From positions 95,398 through 159,397 of the forward strand of contig NZ_JAGGQU010000031.1 of assembly GCF_018613155.1 (NCBI RefSeq): DNA of 64,000 nucleotides, read 5' to 3'. The stretch's first letter is position 1; every line of letters begins with the position of its first letter. A program made the position numbers and the translations under genes. Below are positions 26,569 to 35,240 of the stretch, one piece after another. This stretch comes from Bacillus sp. ISL-55 (GTDB lineage: Bacteria; Bacillota; Bacilli; Bacillales; Cytobacillaceae). The notes under the pieces are model-generated. The model searched no databases, was not told the origin of the DNA, and saw only the letters and a program-made list of their open reading frames with translations.

Positions 26569-28563
26569 TTACAGATGGCTATTGAACCAATCAACAATGG
26601 ATGCCAGCCTGCTGAGTCGCAGATTAGGCTTACCGCTTCTTGAAAGCTCGTGGTTGGACTCTGGGAAGCGAATGAACTTCGTTTCCTTTCCCTGTCTCTT
26701 CAAGGCAATAAACAGCTGTTCAGCCTGTTCGATCGGGCAGCGATAGTCCTTTTCGCTGTGAAGAATCAGTAATGGTGTATTGATCTTATCCACATAGGCG
26801 AGAGGTGAATGCTTCCACAATCTTTCCAAGTCGCCGAGGTCAGCTTGAATCTGCCATTCTGTAAAATAGTAGCCGATATCGCTGACACCATAAAAACTGA
26901 TCCAGTTTGAAATCGAACGCTGTGTGACGGCTGCCTTGAATCTGTCCGTATGGCCGACAATCCAGTTTGTCATGAACCCGCCATAGCTGCCGCCGGTCAC
27001 TCCCAATCGATCCTTGTCGATGAAATCGAAATTTTCCAGCGCGTAATCAATAGCGTCCATTACATCCTGGTAGTCTCCGCCGCCATAATCGCCTCGCACG
27101 GCATTGACGAATTGCTGTCCGTAGCCATGGCTGCCACGCGGATTAATGTAGAGGACTCCATATCCTTCAGCCGCCAAAACCTGAAATTCATTGAAATACG
27201 AGTTCGCATACATGGCGTGCGGTCCCCCATGGATTTCAAGAATCAACGGATATTTCTTGCACTCTTCATATCCCGCCGGTTTCATGATCCAGCCGTGCAG
27301 TGGTGTACCGTCACTGGCCTCGAAGGAAATTGGCTGTGGCTCTGATAAAGTGACCGATTCCAAAACCTTCTCATTCACGGACGTCAGCTGTTTCATTTCA
27401 CCAGTGGTGACTTTAAGCTGGAACAATTCTCCTGGAAGGACTGGATTGCTTATGGCCGCTATAATCCTCTGGTTTTTGCGGTCCAATGTGTACCCATATA
27501 CATGCTGCTGGTCAAGTAGTGCCGGGTACACTTCGCCAGCAAGGTTTGCAAAATATATAACAGTATTGCCCTGGTCGGTCGCAAGGAAATAAAAGCTCTC
27601 ACTATCTTCGCCCCAGATTAACCCAGGACTGTGCGCTCCCTGATGGAAATCTGCGGCAACAGCGTCTCCTGCAAGGATATCCATATTTTCTGTTACACAT
27701 TGGATGTTTCCAGAATTGAGCTCCTGAATCCAAACCTGGGTTAACGTTGCATTTTCAAACTCTCTTTCATGCCCCGTATAGCCAAGGTATTTTCCATCAG
27801 GTGAGAATACAGCATTGCCAAAGTAGCCAGTTCCGTTTGTGAGCTTCGTTTTGTTCCCTGTCTCAATATCCATCAGCCATAAATCACTTTTGAATGAGAA
27901 ATCGCGTTCAGGTGACTCATCAGCCGACAATACAAGACTTTTGCCATCAGGAGACCAGCACTGCAGGTGGTAATCCACTTCGCCTTTTGCGACTACTTCT
28001 GCCTTGCCATCTGCAAGATTCACAATGGCAGTCTGTCGATACTTTCCGTCCCAGAAACCAGATGCATCTGATTTATATTTCATTTCCTGTGCTGCGAATG
28101 GTTCCAGTTTCTTGTCATCCTTCTTCTCTTCTTCTTTTTCAAGCAAATCTTCATCCGGCTTCAAGGATACGGAGCAGGCGATTCTTTCCCCATTTGGAGA
28201 CCAAACGGGACCATTCGCACCATTCTTGAAATCAGTAGCCTGCCTTGCTTCTCCGCCAGCAGCATCCAGTACAAATATCTGGTTCTTGCCACTGCGGTTT
28301 GAAACGAAAGCAAGCTTCGTTCCATCCGGTGACCATCTTGGGGAATGATTGCGATCTTCACCGTAAGTCCATTGCTTCGGCTCTCCGCCATCTTCAATGT
28401 CAATTATGTATAAATTAGAGGCATAATCATTCTTTTTCTCCAGCATCTCTGTCTGGACAAACACACACTTCTTTCCATCAGGTGAAAACTGTGGGTCCGT
28501 AACGGACTTTAATTCAAATAAATCCTCTGCTTTTATAAATCTTTTTTCCATTTTGGGAGCCAT
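26569..28563 (-). CDS. S9-family prolyl oligopeptidase / acylaminoacyl peptidase (YuxL-like)
   Basis: This 664-residue cytoplasmic serine peptidase has an N-terminal beta-propeller with repeated SPDGKxxxF/Y blades (FSPDGKKCVFVQ, WSPDGTKLAFVS, WSPNGERIAC, WSPDGKSLVL, FSPDGKYLGY) and a C-terminal alpha/beta hydrolase domain. The catalytic Ser lies in GGSYGGFMTNW (about residue 508), the Asp near SEKDYRCP and the His in ESNHELSRSG. The propeller limits substrates to short peptides. Start and length fit the family. It is followed by a terminator. Confidence 0.92.
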   Translation of the reverse strand: MAPKMEKRFIKAEDLFELKSVTDPQFSPDGKKCVFVQTEMLEKKNDYASNLYIIDIEDGGEPKQWTYGEDRNHSPRWSPDGTKLAFVSNRSGKNQIFVLDAAGGEARQATDFKNGANGPVWSPNGERIACSVSLKPDEDLLEKEEEKKDDKKLEPFAAQEMKYKSDASGFWDGKYRQTAIVNLADGKAEVVAKGEVDYHLQCWSPDGKSLVLSADESPERDFSFKSDLWLMDIETGNKTKLTNGTGYFGNAVFSPDGKYLGYTGHEREFENATLTQVWIQELNSGNIQCVTENMDILAGDAVAADFHQGAHSPGLIWGEDSESFYFLATDQGNTVIYFANLAGEVYPALLDQQHVYGYTLDRKNQRIIAAISNPVLPGELFQLKVTTGEMKQLTSVNEKVLESVTLSEPQPISFEASDGTPLHGWIMKPAGYEECKKYPLILEIHGGPHAMYANSYFNEFQVLAAEGYGVLYINPRGSHGYGQQFVNAVRGDYGGGDYQDVMDAIDYALENFDFIDKDRLGVTGGSYGGFMTNWIVGHTDRFKAAVTQRSISNWISFYGVSDIGYYFTEWQIQADLGDLERLWKHSPLAYVDKINTPLLILHSEKDYRCPIEQAEQLFIALKRQGKETKFIRFPESNHELSRSGKPNLRLSRLASIVDWFNSHL

Positions 28564-28753
28564 CCTTCCAAAGTTAAGTTGTTACTTTATATTTCGATAA
28601 CAGAAATAAATATCCTGCTTTTACTTAAATGTTTTTCTGAAGAAAGCCTACAATCCAACAGCACTGCAAGTTTCCTTTTATTTTGGAGAAGATAGTGAGA
28701 GGAAAATTTTTTAACCCTCTTGAAATCCTCCCAAAAATCCAGTACGATAATTA

Positions 28754-28767
28754 CGAACAGATGTTCT
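28754..28767 (+). promoter_or_regulatory. LexA (SOS) operator
   Basis: CGAAC-AGAT-GTTCT matches the Bacillus LexA consensus CGAAC-N4-GTTCG at all but the last position. It lies just upstream of a TATAAT (28771-28776), so LexA would cover the promoter of the following gene. Confidence 0.75.
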
Positions 28768-28794
28768 TATTATAATTTGAAGGGACAGAGCAAA

Positions 28795-29226
28795 ATGACA
28801 AGGATTCCTGAAAAAGACCGCGATATTATGGAGCAGGCCATCTATTTGCCGATGGTACTGGTCGTGCTCAATCGGGATCTTTCTGTCGTTGAAAATAGTC
28901 CATTTAAACTGAAGAAGCCTTATTTGGAACTAATTGAAGAAACAATGAAAGCAGTCCAGAAAGAACTCGCCATCGTGAAAAGCTACCTCAAAAAGAATAA
29001 CCTTAAGGTTGAAGAAGTAAAACGGGACGACGCCTTCACCATGTTCCTCTTTATCTACAAAGGCTACGAAGAACAGCATAACTACTTCAATCCCCGTATC
29101 CGCAATAAAGTCCAGGAATTGATGGTCCACTACCTTTTCAAGCGGTTTAAAGCAGAACAAAAAGCGCAAGCGCCTCGTTCAGCCCCGACAAGCGCTGGAG
29201 GGCCTGACAGTGAAGTCGTTCTTTGA
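28795..29226 (+). CDS. yhjD: YhjD-like SOS-controlled small protein with a repeat-derived C-terminus
   Basis: This 143-residue soluble protein begins MTRIPEKDRDIMEQAIYLPM and resembles, from memory, the approximately 120-residue YhjD of B. subtilis, a LexA-regulon member of unknown function. The ATG at 28795 follows AAGGGA and sits 19 nt after the -10 of a promoter containing a LexA box. The conserved part ends near FKRFKAEQ (about residue 122). The remaining 21 or so residues (AQAPRSAP...SEVVL) are encoded by the dispersed repeat element starting at 29160, so an insertion seems to have replaced the original stop. The family call rests on recall; the SOS box supports it independently. Confidence 0.8.
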   Translation: MTRIPEKDRDIMEQAIYLPMVLVVLNRDLSVVENSPFKLKKPYLELIEETMKAVQKELAIVKSYLKKNNLKVEEVKRDDAFTMFLFIYKGYEEQHNYFNPRIRNKVQELMVHYLFKRFKAEQKAQAPRSAPTSAGGPDSEVVL

Positions 29227-29397
29227 CTTCATTGGCAGGACCGAAACCGAAATGTGTAGCCGACTGCCCAGAAACGCAGAAACTGGAGACTCCGACAAAG
29301 AAGCGCTTTTTGCTTCTGCCGGCGGAGTTGAAGTTTCGGAGTTTCTAGGAGGCAAAACTAGACAAGCGTCTCGAGGGGCTAGGCGCTGGAGCTGGAT
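29160..29397. repeat. Dispersed repeat element, copy B (fused to the yhjD 3' end)
   Basis: It begins AAAAGCGCAAGCGCCTCG and ends TAGGCGCTGGAGCTGGAT. The 37-nt central hairpin (29203-29239) is identical in sequence to that of copy A. A second inverted region surrounds GAAGCGCTTTTTGCTTC. The first 67 bp are read as the C-terminal codons of the upstream gene. Confidence 0.85.
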
Positions 29398-29443
29398 TAA
29401 GAAAACTTTATATAAAATCATTTAATAATTCTGGACAGCAATT

Positions 29444-29476
29444 GAAAAAGAATCCGGCTGAAAAACCGGATTCTTT
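29444..29476 (-). terminator. comK terminator
   Basis: AAAGAATCCGG and CCGGATTCTTT form a perfect 11-bp stem with an 8-nt loop. On the minus strand TTTTTC follows. Confidence 0.85.
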
Positions 29477-29479
29477 GAT

Positions 29480-30058
29480 TTAGTCTTTATATACCTCACT
29501 GACGAGACTGGCATGAGGATATCCTTGTGAGTCATTGTATCTTGGACCATGGAGAAGGTATAGAGCTTTTCGTTCGGTTTCTTTCATCCGCTGCATGAAT
29601 TTGGTGCGCAGCATGGAAGTCCTTAGCAGCTGGTTTTCAAATGAATGATGGGATACTGGCAGAATCATGGATTTCTTATTCCTGAAGGTAACCTCTGTAC
29701 TGTGGGCATCCACCTTCTTATGGAATAATACATGCTCATGTGAAACCCATATGCAGTCCGGTTTTGTAGGCGAGCTTGTAGGCATGAAATATATGGAGCT
29801 TATAGGGTCAACAATGATCGGGGTTTTATGGGTAATCCCGGTAAGCTGTTTTGTTCCTTCTTTCCTGCCTTCGTAGCTGCTTCCAAAATACTTGCAGCTT
29901 TTCTTGATAATATCTATTGGTCTGAATGGGGATAAATACTCCTCCTCCAGCTCGATCACCCTGGAGTATATCCTGCTGCCGTATTCTTCAGGAATAATTA
30001 TCATGGTAAAAGGATTTATTTCGTACTCTTCTACTAAGTTCCTTGTGTTTCCTGTCAT
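29480..30058 (-). CDS. comK: Competence transcription factor ComK
   Basis: ComK is the master activator of DNA-uptake genes in bacilli; it binds paired AAAA-N5-TTTT boxes. The 192-residue protein keeps the recognisable core: KKSCKYFGSSYEGRK near residues 52-66, GITHKTPIIVDP near 73-84, TKPDCIWVSHEHV near 98-110, and TEVTFRNKKSMILPVSHHSFENQLLRTSMLRTKF towards the C-terminus. Length equals the B. subtilis protein (192). The neighbour on the opposite strand encodes a YhzC-like IDEAL protein, as in B. subtilis. Its own upstream region contains a near-K-box, consistent with positive autoregulation. The protein appears intact. Confidence 0.95.
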   Translation of the reverse strand: MTGNTRNLVEEYEINPFTMIIIPEEYGSRIYSRVIELEEEYLSPFRPIDIIKKSCKYFGSSYEGRKEGTKQLTGITHKTPIIVDPISSIYFMPTSSPTKPDCIWVSHEHVLFHKKVDAHSTEVTFRNKKSMILPVSHHSFENQLLRTSMLRTKFMQRMKETERKALYLLHGPRYNDSQGYPHASLVSEVYKD

Positions 30059-30125
30059 TCCTTCACCTCCTAAAATACCTTATACCCTATTTTACCATAA
30101 GTGTTTAAATTTTCTTTACTTATAG

Positions 30126-30141
30126 AAAAAGTTCTATTTTT
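30126..30141. promoter_or_regulatory. Candidate ComK box upstream of comK
   Basis: AAAAA, six bases, TTTTT lies 68-83 nt upstream of the comK start. The consensus spacer is five. A further A/T-rich stretch at 30165-30190 could be the partner half. The surrounding DNA is very A/T rich, so chance matches are possible. Confidence 0.4.
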
Positions 30142-30192
30142 AGCCACAATTATTGTCCTAATATAAATTTTCTAAAAATTATAAAAATTTAG

Positions 30193-30221
30193 TTGATTAT
30201 CTTTTCAATAATCCATATAAT
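30193..30221 (+). promoter_or_regulatory. Promoter of the yhzC-like gene
   Basis: TTGATT and TATAAT are separated by 17 bp, 28 nt upstream of the chosen start codon. This is a SigA-type promoter. Confidence 0.65.
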
Positions 30222-30248
30222 ATAAAAAAGGTCTAAGAGGTGAGGTCA

Positions 30249-30485
30249 GTGAAAGAAAAACCGTATTCTGAAATCATGAAGGCCAGTGTGATGAAACGCA
30301 TTAAAGCCAAGGAATCTTTTGTTCTGGACCTGTATGTTGACATGCTTATTTCCGAAATACAGCTGAATACTAAAAAAGAAAAACTGATGTCAAAAATTGA
30401 TAAAGCAATCGATGACCGCGACAAAATTCTCTTTTTAACATTGACAGAGGAATTGAAGGATCTCAACAAACAATTCGGCACTTAG
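30249..30485 (+). CDS. yhzC: YhzC-like IDEAL-domain protein
   Basis: This is a 78-residue acidic/basic helical protein. The C-terminal half holds an IDEAL-type motif, SKIDKAIDDRDKILFLTLTEELKDL. IDEAL domains occur in small Bacillus proteins and at the C-terminus of ComK-degradation-related and other regulatory proteins; they are thought to mediate protein interactions. It is divergent from comK with about 190 bp between. GTG 30249 is chosen (GAGGTG 6 nt upstream); a GTG at 30240 is an alternative. Confidence 0.8.
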   Translation: MKEKPYSEIMKASVMKRIKAKESFVLDLYVDMLISEIQLNTKKEKLMSKIDKAIDDRDKILFLTLTEELKDLNKQFGT

Positions 30486-30492
30486 ATGAGTG

Positions 30493-30517
30493 ATATCCCC
30501 TATATAGGGGATATTTT
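30493..30517 (+). terminator. Terminator of the yhzC-like gene
   Basis: ATATCCCC and GGGGATAT form an 8-bp stem around TATATA, followed by TTTATT. Confidence 0.75.
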
Positions 30518-30615
30518 ATTATTCCGAAATAAAGACAGCTATCGATTTGACTTTAAATGATTTTTACCAGCAGCCGAGTATGTATTGAATAAATCTGATT
30601 TGAAATTAGTTGCTG

Positions 30616-30649
30616 GCAAAAAAGAAAGCCCTCCTAGTCGAGGGCTTTC
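30616..30649 (-). terminator. Terminator of the M48 peptidase gene
   Basis: GAAAGCCCTC and GAGGGCTTTC form a perfect 10-bp stem. On the minus strand the hairpin is followed by TTTTTTG. Confidence 0.85.
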
Positions 30650-30653
30650 CTGC

Positions 30654-31940
30654 TTAATATTCATCTTCCTGTTCATTCCTCTTCTCAACTTCATAATCTT
30701 CGAGTCGTGAAATCCGTTCCAGCATCGTCGGATGTCCATAACGGAAAATTTTCACCAGCCATGGTGGATTTACCTGACTGAGCCCAGCCTTGGTCAATTC
30801 CTGGAAAGCAGAAATTGCCGCATTGGTGTTATCCGTCATTTCAATGGCATATCGGTCAGCCCTTGTTTCCTGGTAGCGGGACACGAGGTTCGACACAGGG
30901 CTTGCCGCAAACATGATCATCGACAGGAACATCAGGAACAACGGAAGCGATCTTAAGTCACCAGGGTGCTGCAGCTTGAATTCCTTGCCCCAGCGGCTGA
31001 TTGCCCAGTTCATCAGTCTCGAGACAAAGTACAGGCCGAACAAGGACAGGACCAGGTAACCGGCAATTCCAATATACAAATGCTTCTCCACATAATGAGC
31101 CATCTCATGTGCCATGATGAACAGGATCTGGTCATCGTTCAACCTGTTCAATGTCGTATCCCAGAGAACGATCCTCGAATTGGAGCCAATCCCCGTAACA
31201 TAAGCATTAAGAGCGTTTGTTTTTTCAGCCATATCCACTTCAAATACATGCTCAGCCGGAATATTGGCCTGCCCCGCGATATCAAGGATCTTAGACTCCA
31301 ACTCTTTATTTTTCAAAGGAGAAAAATCATTGTACAGCGGGTCGATCACAACAGGCTGCAGGAACATGATAAATAAAGTGAACGGTACAGAGAGCATCCA
31401 CGCAAACAGCCACCAGAATCTTTTGAATTTGTTCATCAGCCAGTAAAGGACAATGACAATAACGAACATCATCGCATAATTGATCCAGAAATCAATTAGC
31501 TCATCCTTCATCCACGAGGCGAATGACTGTGTTGATATATTATAGGTCTTGGACAGCGTATAACTGATGTAACTTAGAGGGAAGGTCGCGATATAAGCAA
31601 AGAATGAGAGCCAAATCAAATAAATCGCTGTTTGGCCATACTTATTTTTCGCCGTATCTTCTCCCCATTTCTTAAAAGCTTTTGATAGTCCCAGGAGTAG
31701 TATTAAAAAGTAAAACAGCCATTCAAAAGGTGTCGACAGGAAAAATAATAAATTTCTAACTTTTGAGTATTCTTCGCTCAGCATTAATTCTCTTCCGTTC
31801 AAAAACGTTGCCGGGTCAGCCTTCGAACCTTCGAACTCAAATGGAAGACTACTATCTGCAAAGTAAAATAAATACCAGTAAACCGCGAAACCATAGAGCA
31901 CATAGGCGATCACACCATAAAAACCCATCTTTCTCGCCAT
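30654..31940 (-). CDS. M48-family membrane zinc metallopeptidase (YhfN/CAAX-protease-like)
   Basis: This 428-residue membrane peptidase is of the Ste24/HtpX type. It has several N-terminal membrane segments and the zinc site HEMAHYVEKH (HExxH, near residue 270). The third ligand Glu lies in ETRADRYAIEMT, the usual ExxxD context. It probably degrades or processes membrane proteins. B. subtilis YhfN is the nearest remembered relative and lies in the same chromosomal neighbourhood. The ATG at 31940 has GGGGGAG 5 nt upstream; the 8-residue upstream extension is rejected. Confidence 0.9.
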   Translation of the reverse strand: MARKMGFYGVIAYVLYGFAVYWYLFYFADSSLPFEFEGSKADPATFLNGRELMLSEEYSKVRNLLFFLSTPFEWLFYFLILLLGLSKAFKKWGEDTAKNKYGQTAIYLIWLSFFAYIATFPLSYISYTLSKTYNISTQSFASWMKDELIDFWINYAMMFVIVIVLYWLMNKFKRFWWLFAWMLSVPFTLFIMFLQPVVIDPLYNDFSPLKNKELESKILDIAGQANIPAEHVFEVDMAEKTNALNAYVTGIGSNSRIVLWDTTLNRLNDDQILFIMAHEMAHYVEKHLYIGIAGYLVLSLFGLYFVSRLMNWAISRWGKEFKLQHPGDLRSLPLFLMFLSMIMFAASPVSNLVSRYQETRADRYAIEMTDNTNAAISAFQELTKAGLSQVNPPWLVKIFRYGHPTMLERISRLEDYEVEKRNEQEDEY

Positions 31941-32041
31941 AGCTTCTCCCCCTTTTACGTACAACCATGTCTATAACTATTTTAATCCTTTGTCCTAAAA
32001 ATAGAACAAGTTATTGATGAGGCTGGGGAAATGCTTAGCAC

Positions 32042-32560
32042 GTTTATGTGACCTTTAACTAGGTTCCGGCACTTCCAAGGTCACATTATACCCTTTAACG
32101 TGACCTTTAACTGACTTTCGGTGCTGCTAAAGGCACATTAATCCCTTTTATGTGACCTTTAACTGACTTTCGGCACTGCAAAGGTCACATTATACCCTTT
32201 TATGTGACCTTTAACTGAGTTTCGCTTGCGCTAAAGGCACATTAAGCCCTTTTATGTGACCTTTAACTGAGTTTCGCTTGCGCTAAGGGCACATTATACC
32301 CTTTTATGTGACCTTTAACTGGGTTTCGGCACTGCAAAGGTCACATTATACCCTTTTATGTGACCTTTAACTGAATTTCGCTTGCTCTAAGGGCACATTA
32401 ATCCCTTTTATGTGACCTTTAACTGAGTTTCGCTTGCGCTAAGGGCACATTATGCCCTTTTATGTGACCTTTAACTGGGTTTCGGCACTGCAAAGGTCAC
32501 ATTATAATCTTTAATGTGACCTTTAACTAACTTTCGGTGCTGCAAAGGTCACATTGAGCT
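32042..32560. repeat. Array of ten 52-bp hairpin repeats
   Basis: Ten consecutive units keep an exact 52-bp period (ATGTGACC starts at 32046, 32098 and so on to 32514). Each has TGTGACCTTT near its left side and AAAGGTCACA or AAGGGCACA near its right, so each unit can fold into a hairpin with up to 10 bp. Two classes of loop alternate: one with TTTCGGCACTGC and one with TTTCGCTTGCGCT. It fills most of the 710-bp gap between the M48 peptidase and ABC transporter genes. No gene is visible in it. Confidence 0.92.
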
Positions 32561-32606
32561 CCGTATTCTGTATCCTAAGTATCTCCACCTAAATTAGTAT
32601 TAACAA

Positions 32607-32641
32607 CAAATAAGGTACCAGGAAATCTGACTCCTGGTACC
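32607..32641 (-). terminator. Terminator of the SsuA-like binding-protein gene
   Basis: GGTACCAGG and CCTGGTACC pair perfectly around a 10-nt loop. On the minus strand TTATTTGTTG follows. Confidence 0.75.
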
Positions 32642-32649
32642 CTGTGGCT

Positions 32650-33648
32650 TTAATTTAGAAAGCTATCATCAATCAGTGTTTTGAAATCTGGCTTATCCTT
32701 AAGGAACTTCAATGCGTAAGATGAATCCGAGAAGTCCTGGATTGACTGTGCATCGACTTCATGTGTAAAGCCAATTCGTTCCCATGCCAGCTCGACTACA
32801 TCTTTTTCAAGCTCTTGCCCTGTTGTTTCTTTGATGTCTTTAATCGTAATTTCCTGTGCTTCAGCTGGGTTTTCGTTAATGAATTTCACAGCATCTTTAT
32901 GTGCGTCAATAATCTTTTGGACAGTTTCCGGGTTTTCCTCAATCATTTTTCCGGAAGTGACCATTACGGATGCAGGAAGCGTTTCGCCAAAGGACACTTC
33001 ATCCCAGCCGATGACGACTTCTGCTCCTGTTTCTTTTTCAATTACCGCTGCCCATGGTTCAGGTGCTACAGCAATATCCACCTTACCTGCCTTCAGCATA
33101 GCAGCGTATTGTGCCGGCTGGCCAGTAAGGTGTTTCATTGTTCCGCCAATCCGCTGCGATGTGATGCCCTCAGCTTCAAGATATGTTTCGTACTGAACAT
33201 CATGTGTGCAGCCTACGCCAGGTGTAATGAATGTCTTGCCAGCGAAATCTTCGACTGAGTTAATCTCGACTCCTTTTCTTGCTAAAACAACTGTCCCGCC
33301 TGTTGATGCGCCTGCAATAATTTTAACGTCCGCGCCTGTTGAGTAGTTGTTCATCGCTGGTCCCGGTCCAACAAGACCTGCATCAATCTCACCCGTTTTC
33401 AGTGCAGTCATGAATGAACCGCCTTCAGCGAAGGTTTTGTATTCGATGGTTGTTCCATCACCAAGCTGCTGTTCAAAATAACCTTTGTCTTTTGCCACCA
33501 TCGCAGGTACGTGGTTGATGTTCGGGAAGTAGCCGATGACGATTTTTTCCTTGCCTGCTGAAGTAGATGTTGAGCTGCTTGAACCGCAAGCGGCGAGTAC
33601 CATTGCAGCTGTAAACAACATTGTTAAAATTAAAATGGCCTTTTTCAT
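32650..33648 (-). CDS. ABC transporter substrate-binding lipoprotein, SsuA/YtlA type
   Basis: This 332-residue binding protein has a lipoprotein signal peptide (lipobox VLAAC, Cys21) and an NMT1/SsuA-like periplasmic-binding fold: IGYFPNINHVPAMVAKDKGYFEQQLG at the start, followed by EGGSFMTALKTGEIDAGLVGPGPAM and KVDIAVAPEPWAAVIEKE. Such proteins carry aliphatic sulfonates, nitrate, taurine or thiamine precursors. It is the third gene of an ATPase-permease-receptor operon. A sulfur source is likely from resemblance to YtlA and from the operator-like sequence upstream of the operon. Confidence 0.9.
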   Translation of the reverse strand: MKKAILILTMLFTAAMVLAACGSSSSTSTSAGKEKIVIGYFPNINHVPAMVAKDKGYFEQQLGDGTTIEYKTFAEGGSFMTALKTGEIDAGLVGPGPAMNNYSTGADVKIIAGASTGGTVVLARKGVEINSVEDFAGKTFITPGVGCTHDVQYETYLEAEGITSQRIGGTMKHLTGQPAQYAAMLKAGKVDIAVAPEPWAAVIEKETGAEVVIGWDEVSFGETLPASVMVTSGKMIEENPETVQKIIDAHKDAVKFINENPAEAQEITIKDIKETTGQELEKDVVELAWERIGFTHEVDAQSIQDFSDSSYALKFLKDKPDFKTLIDDSFLN

Positions 33649-33693
33649 GAGTTTTTCCTCCTTTTTTTATAATTCCTGTTTTCGTGAAAAATC

Positions 33694-34449
33694 CTATGAA
33701 TCAAGTCCCCATCGATTGAGCACTGATTTTTCGATACGCTGGAAAATTAACTGATCTACAATTGTTCCAATGACACCAATAATGATCATGACCCCGATTA
33801 CAAGACCCATATTACCGAAATCCGAAGCGTATCGAAGGGTATATCCGAGACCGGGCCCCGTACTTAAAAGTTCCCCTGCCATCAGGGCCCTCCAGGCAAA
33901 TGCCCATGCCAGTCTTGAGCCGGTTACCACATAAGGGATCGCTGCCGGAAAAATAACCCTCTTATATAAGTTCCATCCGGTCACTCCCATCGTTTTTGCC
34001 GCCTTTATGAATAAAGGTGAAACATTTTTAATGCCCACTCTGATATTAAGTGTCATCACAAATGTTCCTCCTAGAACCACCACGAAAATAACAGCTTTTT
34101 CATTCATACCGAACCACATGATCGCTAGCGGAAGCCAAACAATGCTCGGTACACTTTGAAACGCGAGGACGATAGTTCCAAGTGTTTCATCCGCCGTTTT
34201 TGACTTAGCGAGCAGGACTCCAAGTCCAGTTCCGATTACCAGGGAAAGACCGAGACCAATCGCGAGTCGTTTGAAGCTGGCAATCAGGTCATAGATCAGT
34301 GTTTTATCCTCAAAGCCTGTTATAAGTGCCTCGAGGACTTTTTCCGGGGACGGAAGGATGATGGGCATCCACCATTCGAGCTTGCTTCCGGTGTACCAGA
34401 ATGCGATGATGGCAGCGAAAAATATAATTCTCTTAATGTGCGGATTCAT
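33694..34449 (-). CDS. ABC transporter permease, SsuC/TauC type
   Basis: This permease of about 251 residues has six membrane segments and the BPD_transp_1 coupling loop (IKAAKTMGVTGWNLYKRVIFPAAIPYVVTG, the EAA motif). It is the membrane component for the receptor encoded 45 nt downstream. The ATG at 34449 has GAGGAG 7 nt upstream and lies within the end of the ATPase gene; a TTG two codons earlier is an alternative. Confidence 0.9.
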   Translation of the reverse strand: MNPHIKRIIFFAAIIAFWYTGSKLEWWMPIILPSPEKVLEALITGFEDKTLIYDLIASFKRLAIGLGLSLVIGTGLGVLLAKSKTADETLGTIVLAFQSVPSIVWLPLAIMWFGMNEKAVIFVVVLGGTFVMTLNIRVGIKNVSPLFIKAAKTMGVTGWNLYKRVIFPAAIPYVVTGSRLAWAFAWRALMAGELLSTGPGLGYTLRYASDFGNMGLVIGVMIIIGVIGTIVDQLIFQRIEKSVLNRWGLDS

Positions 34450-35221
34450 CTGCAAGCTCCTCCCTGATGACTTTATCGATCTCCTTCTTCAGATAACTCA
34501 TAATATATTCTTCCAGTTCCACCATCTCTTTTTTATGCTCATGGCGAGGTCTTGGGATCGCTACTTTAATATCCTTAAGGATCACTCCCGGCTTCGTTCC
34601 CATCACAATGATCCGGTCTGATAGTTTGATGGATTCAGAGATGCTGTGAGTGACGAACAAGATCGTTTTCTGTGTTTCTGCCCAGATCGTCTCCAGCTGC
34701 TCATGTAATCGCGAACGCGTTTGTTCGTCCAGAGCGCCGAATGGTTCATCCATCAAAAGGATCTCCGGATTCATCGCAAGCGCCCTCGCAATCGCGACCC
34801 GCTGCTGCATTCCTCCTGATAGCTCGTGAGGATAGTGGGAAAGGTATTTGCTAAGCTGAACCTTTTGCAATTGTTTTTTCGCTTCCGCTTCAGCCTGTTT
34901 CTTCGGCATTTCCTGTTTTAGCGGGAAAAGAACATTCTCGAGGACGTTCAGCCATGGAAACAGCGCTGCCTGCTGGAAAACCATCCCCCTGTCCTTTCCC
35001 GGTTTATCTATCTTTTTGCCAGAGACAATTATTTCGCCGCTACTTGCGGGAGTTAGTCCAGCCACAATCGAGAGAAGCGTCGATTTACCGCAGCCTGATG
35101 GACCAAGAATCGAAACAAATTCCCCTTTATTCACTCCTAGATTAATATCTTTTAAAACATCAACCTGGTGATTATTTTTGTCTCCATACTGTTTGTGTAT
35201 ATTGATGATGTCTATAAACAA
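34433..35221 (-). CDS. ABC transporter ATP-binding protein, SsuB/TauB type
   Basis: This ATPase of about 262 residues has Walker A GPSGCGKSTLLS, the signature LSGGMQQRVAIARALA, Walker B ILLMDEPFGALD and the H-loop FVTHSISESIKLSD. These are typical of nitrate/sulfonate/taurine importers. It is the first gene of the operon and overlaps the permease gene. The likely start is the TTG at 35221, 5 nt after AGGGTGG; a GTG at 35230 lies inside that ribosome binding site. Confidence 0.9.
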   Translation of the reverse strand: MFIDIINIHKQYGDKNNHQVDVLKDINLGVNKGEFVSILGPSGCGKSTLLSIVAGLTPASSGEIIVSGKKIDKPGKDRGMVFQQAALFPWLNVLENVLFPLKQEMPKKQAEAEAKKQLQKVQLSKYLSHYPHELSGGMQQRVAIARALAMNPEILLMDEPFGALDEQTRSRLHEQLETIWAETQKTILFVTHSISESIKLSDRIIVMGTKPGVILKDIKVAIPRPRHEHKKEMVELEEYIMSYLKKEIDKVIREELADESAH

Positions 35222-35240
35222 TTTAACCACCCTATTCTCA

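Noticed and set aside
32042-32560. CRISPR array
   Set aside because: Units are contiguous and self-similar over their whole length, with no unique spacers and no cas genes nearby. The same holds for 58237-58638.
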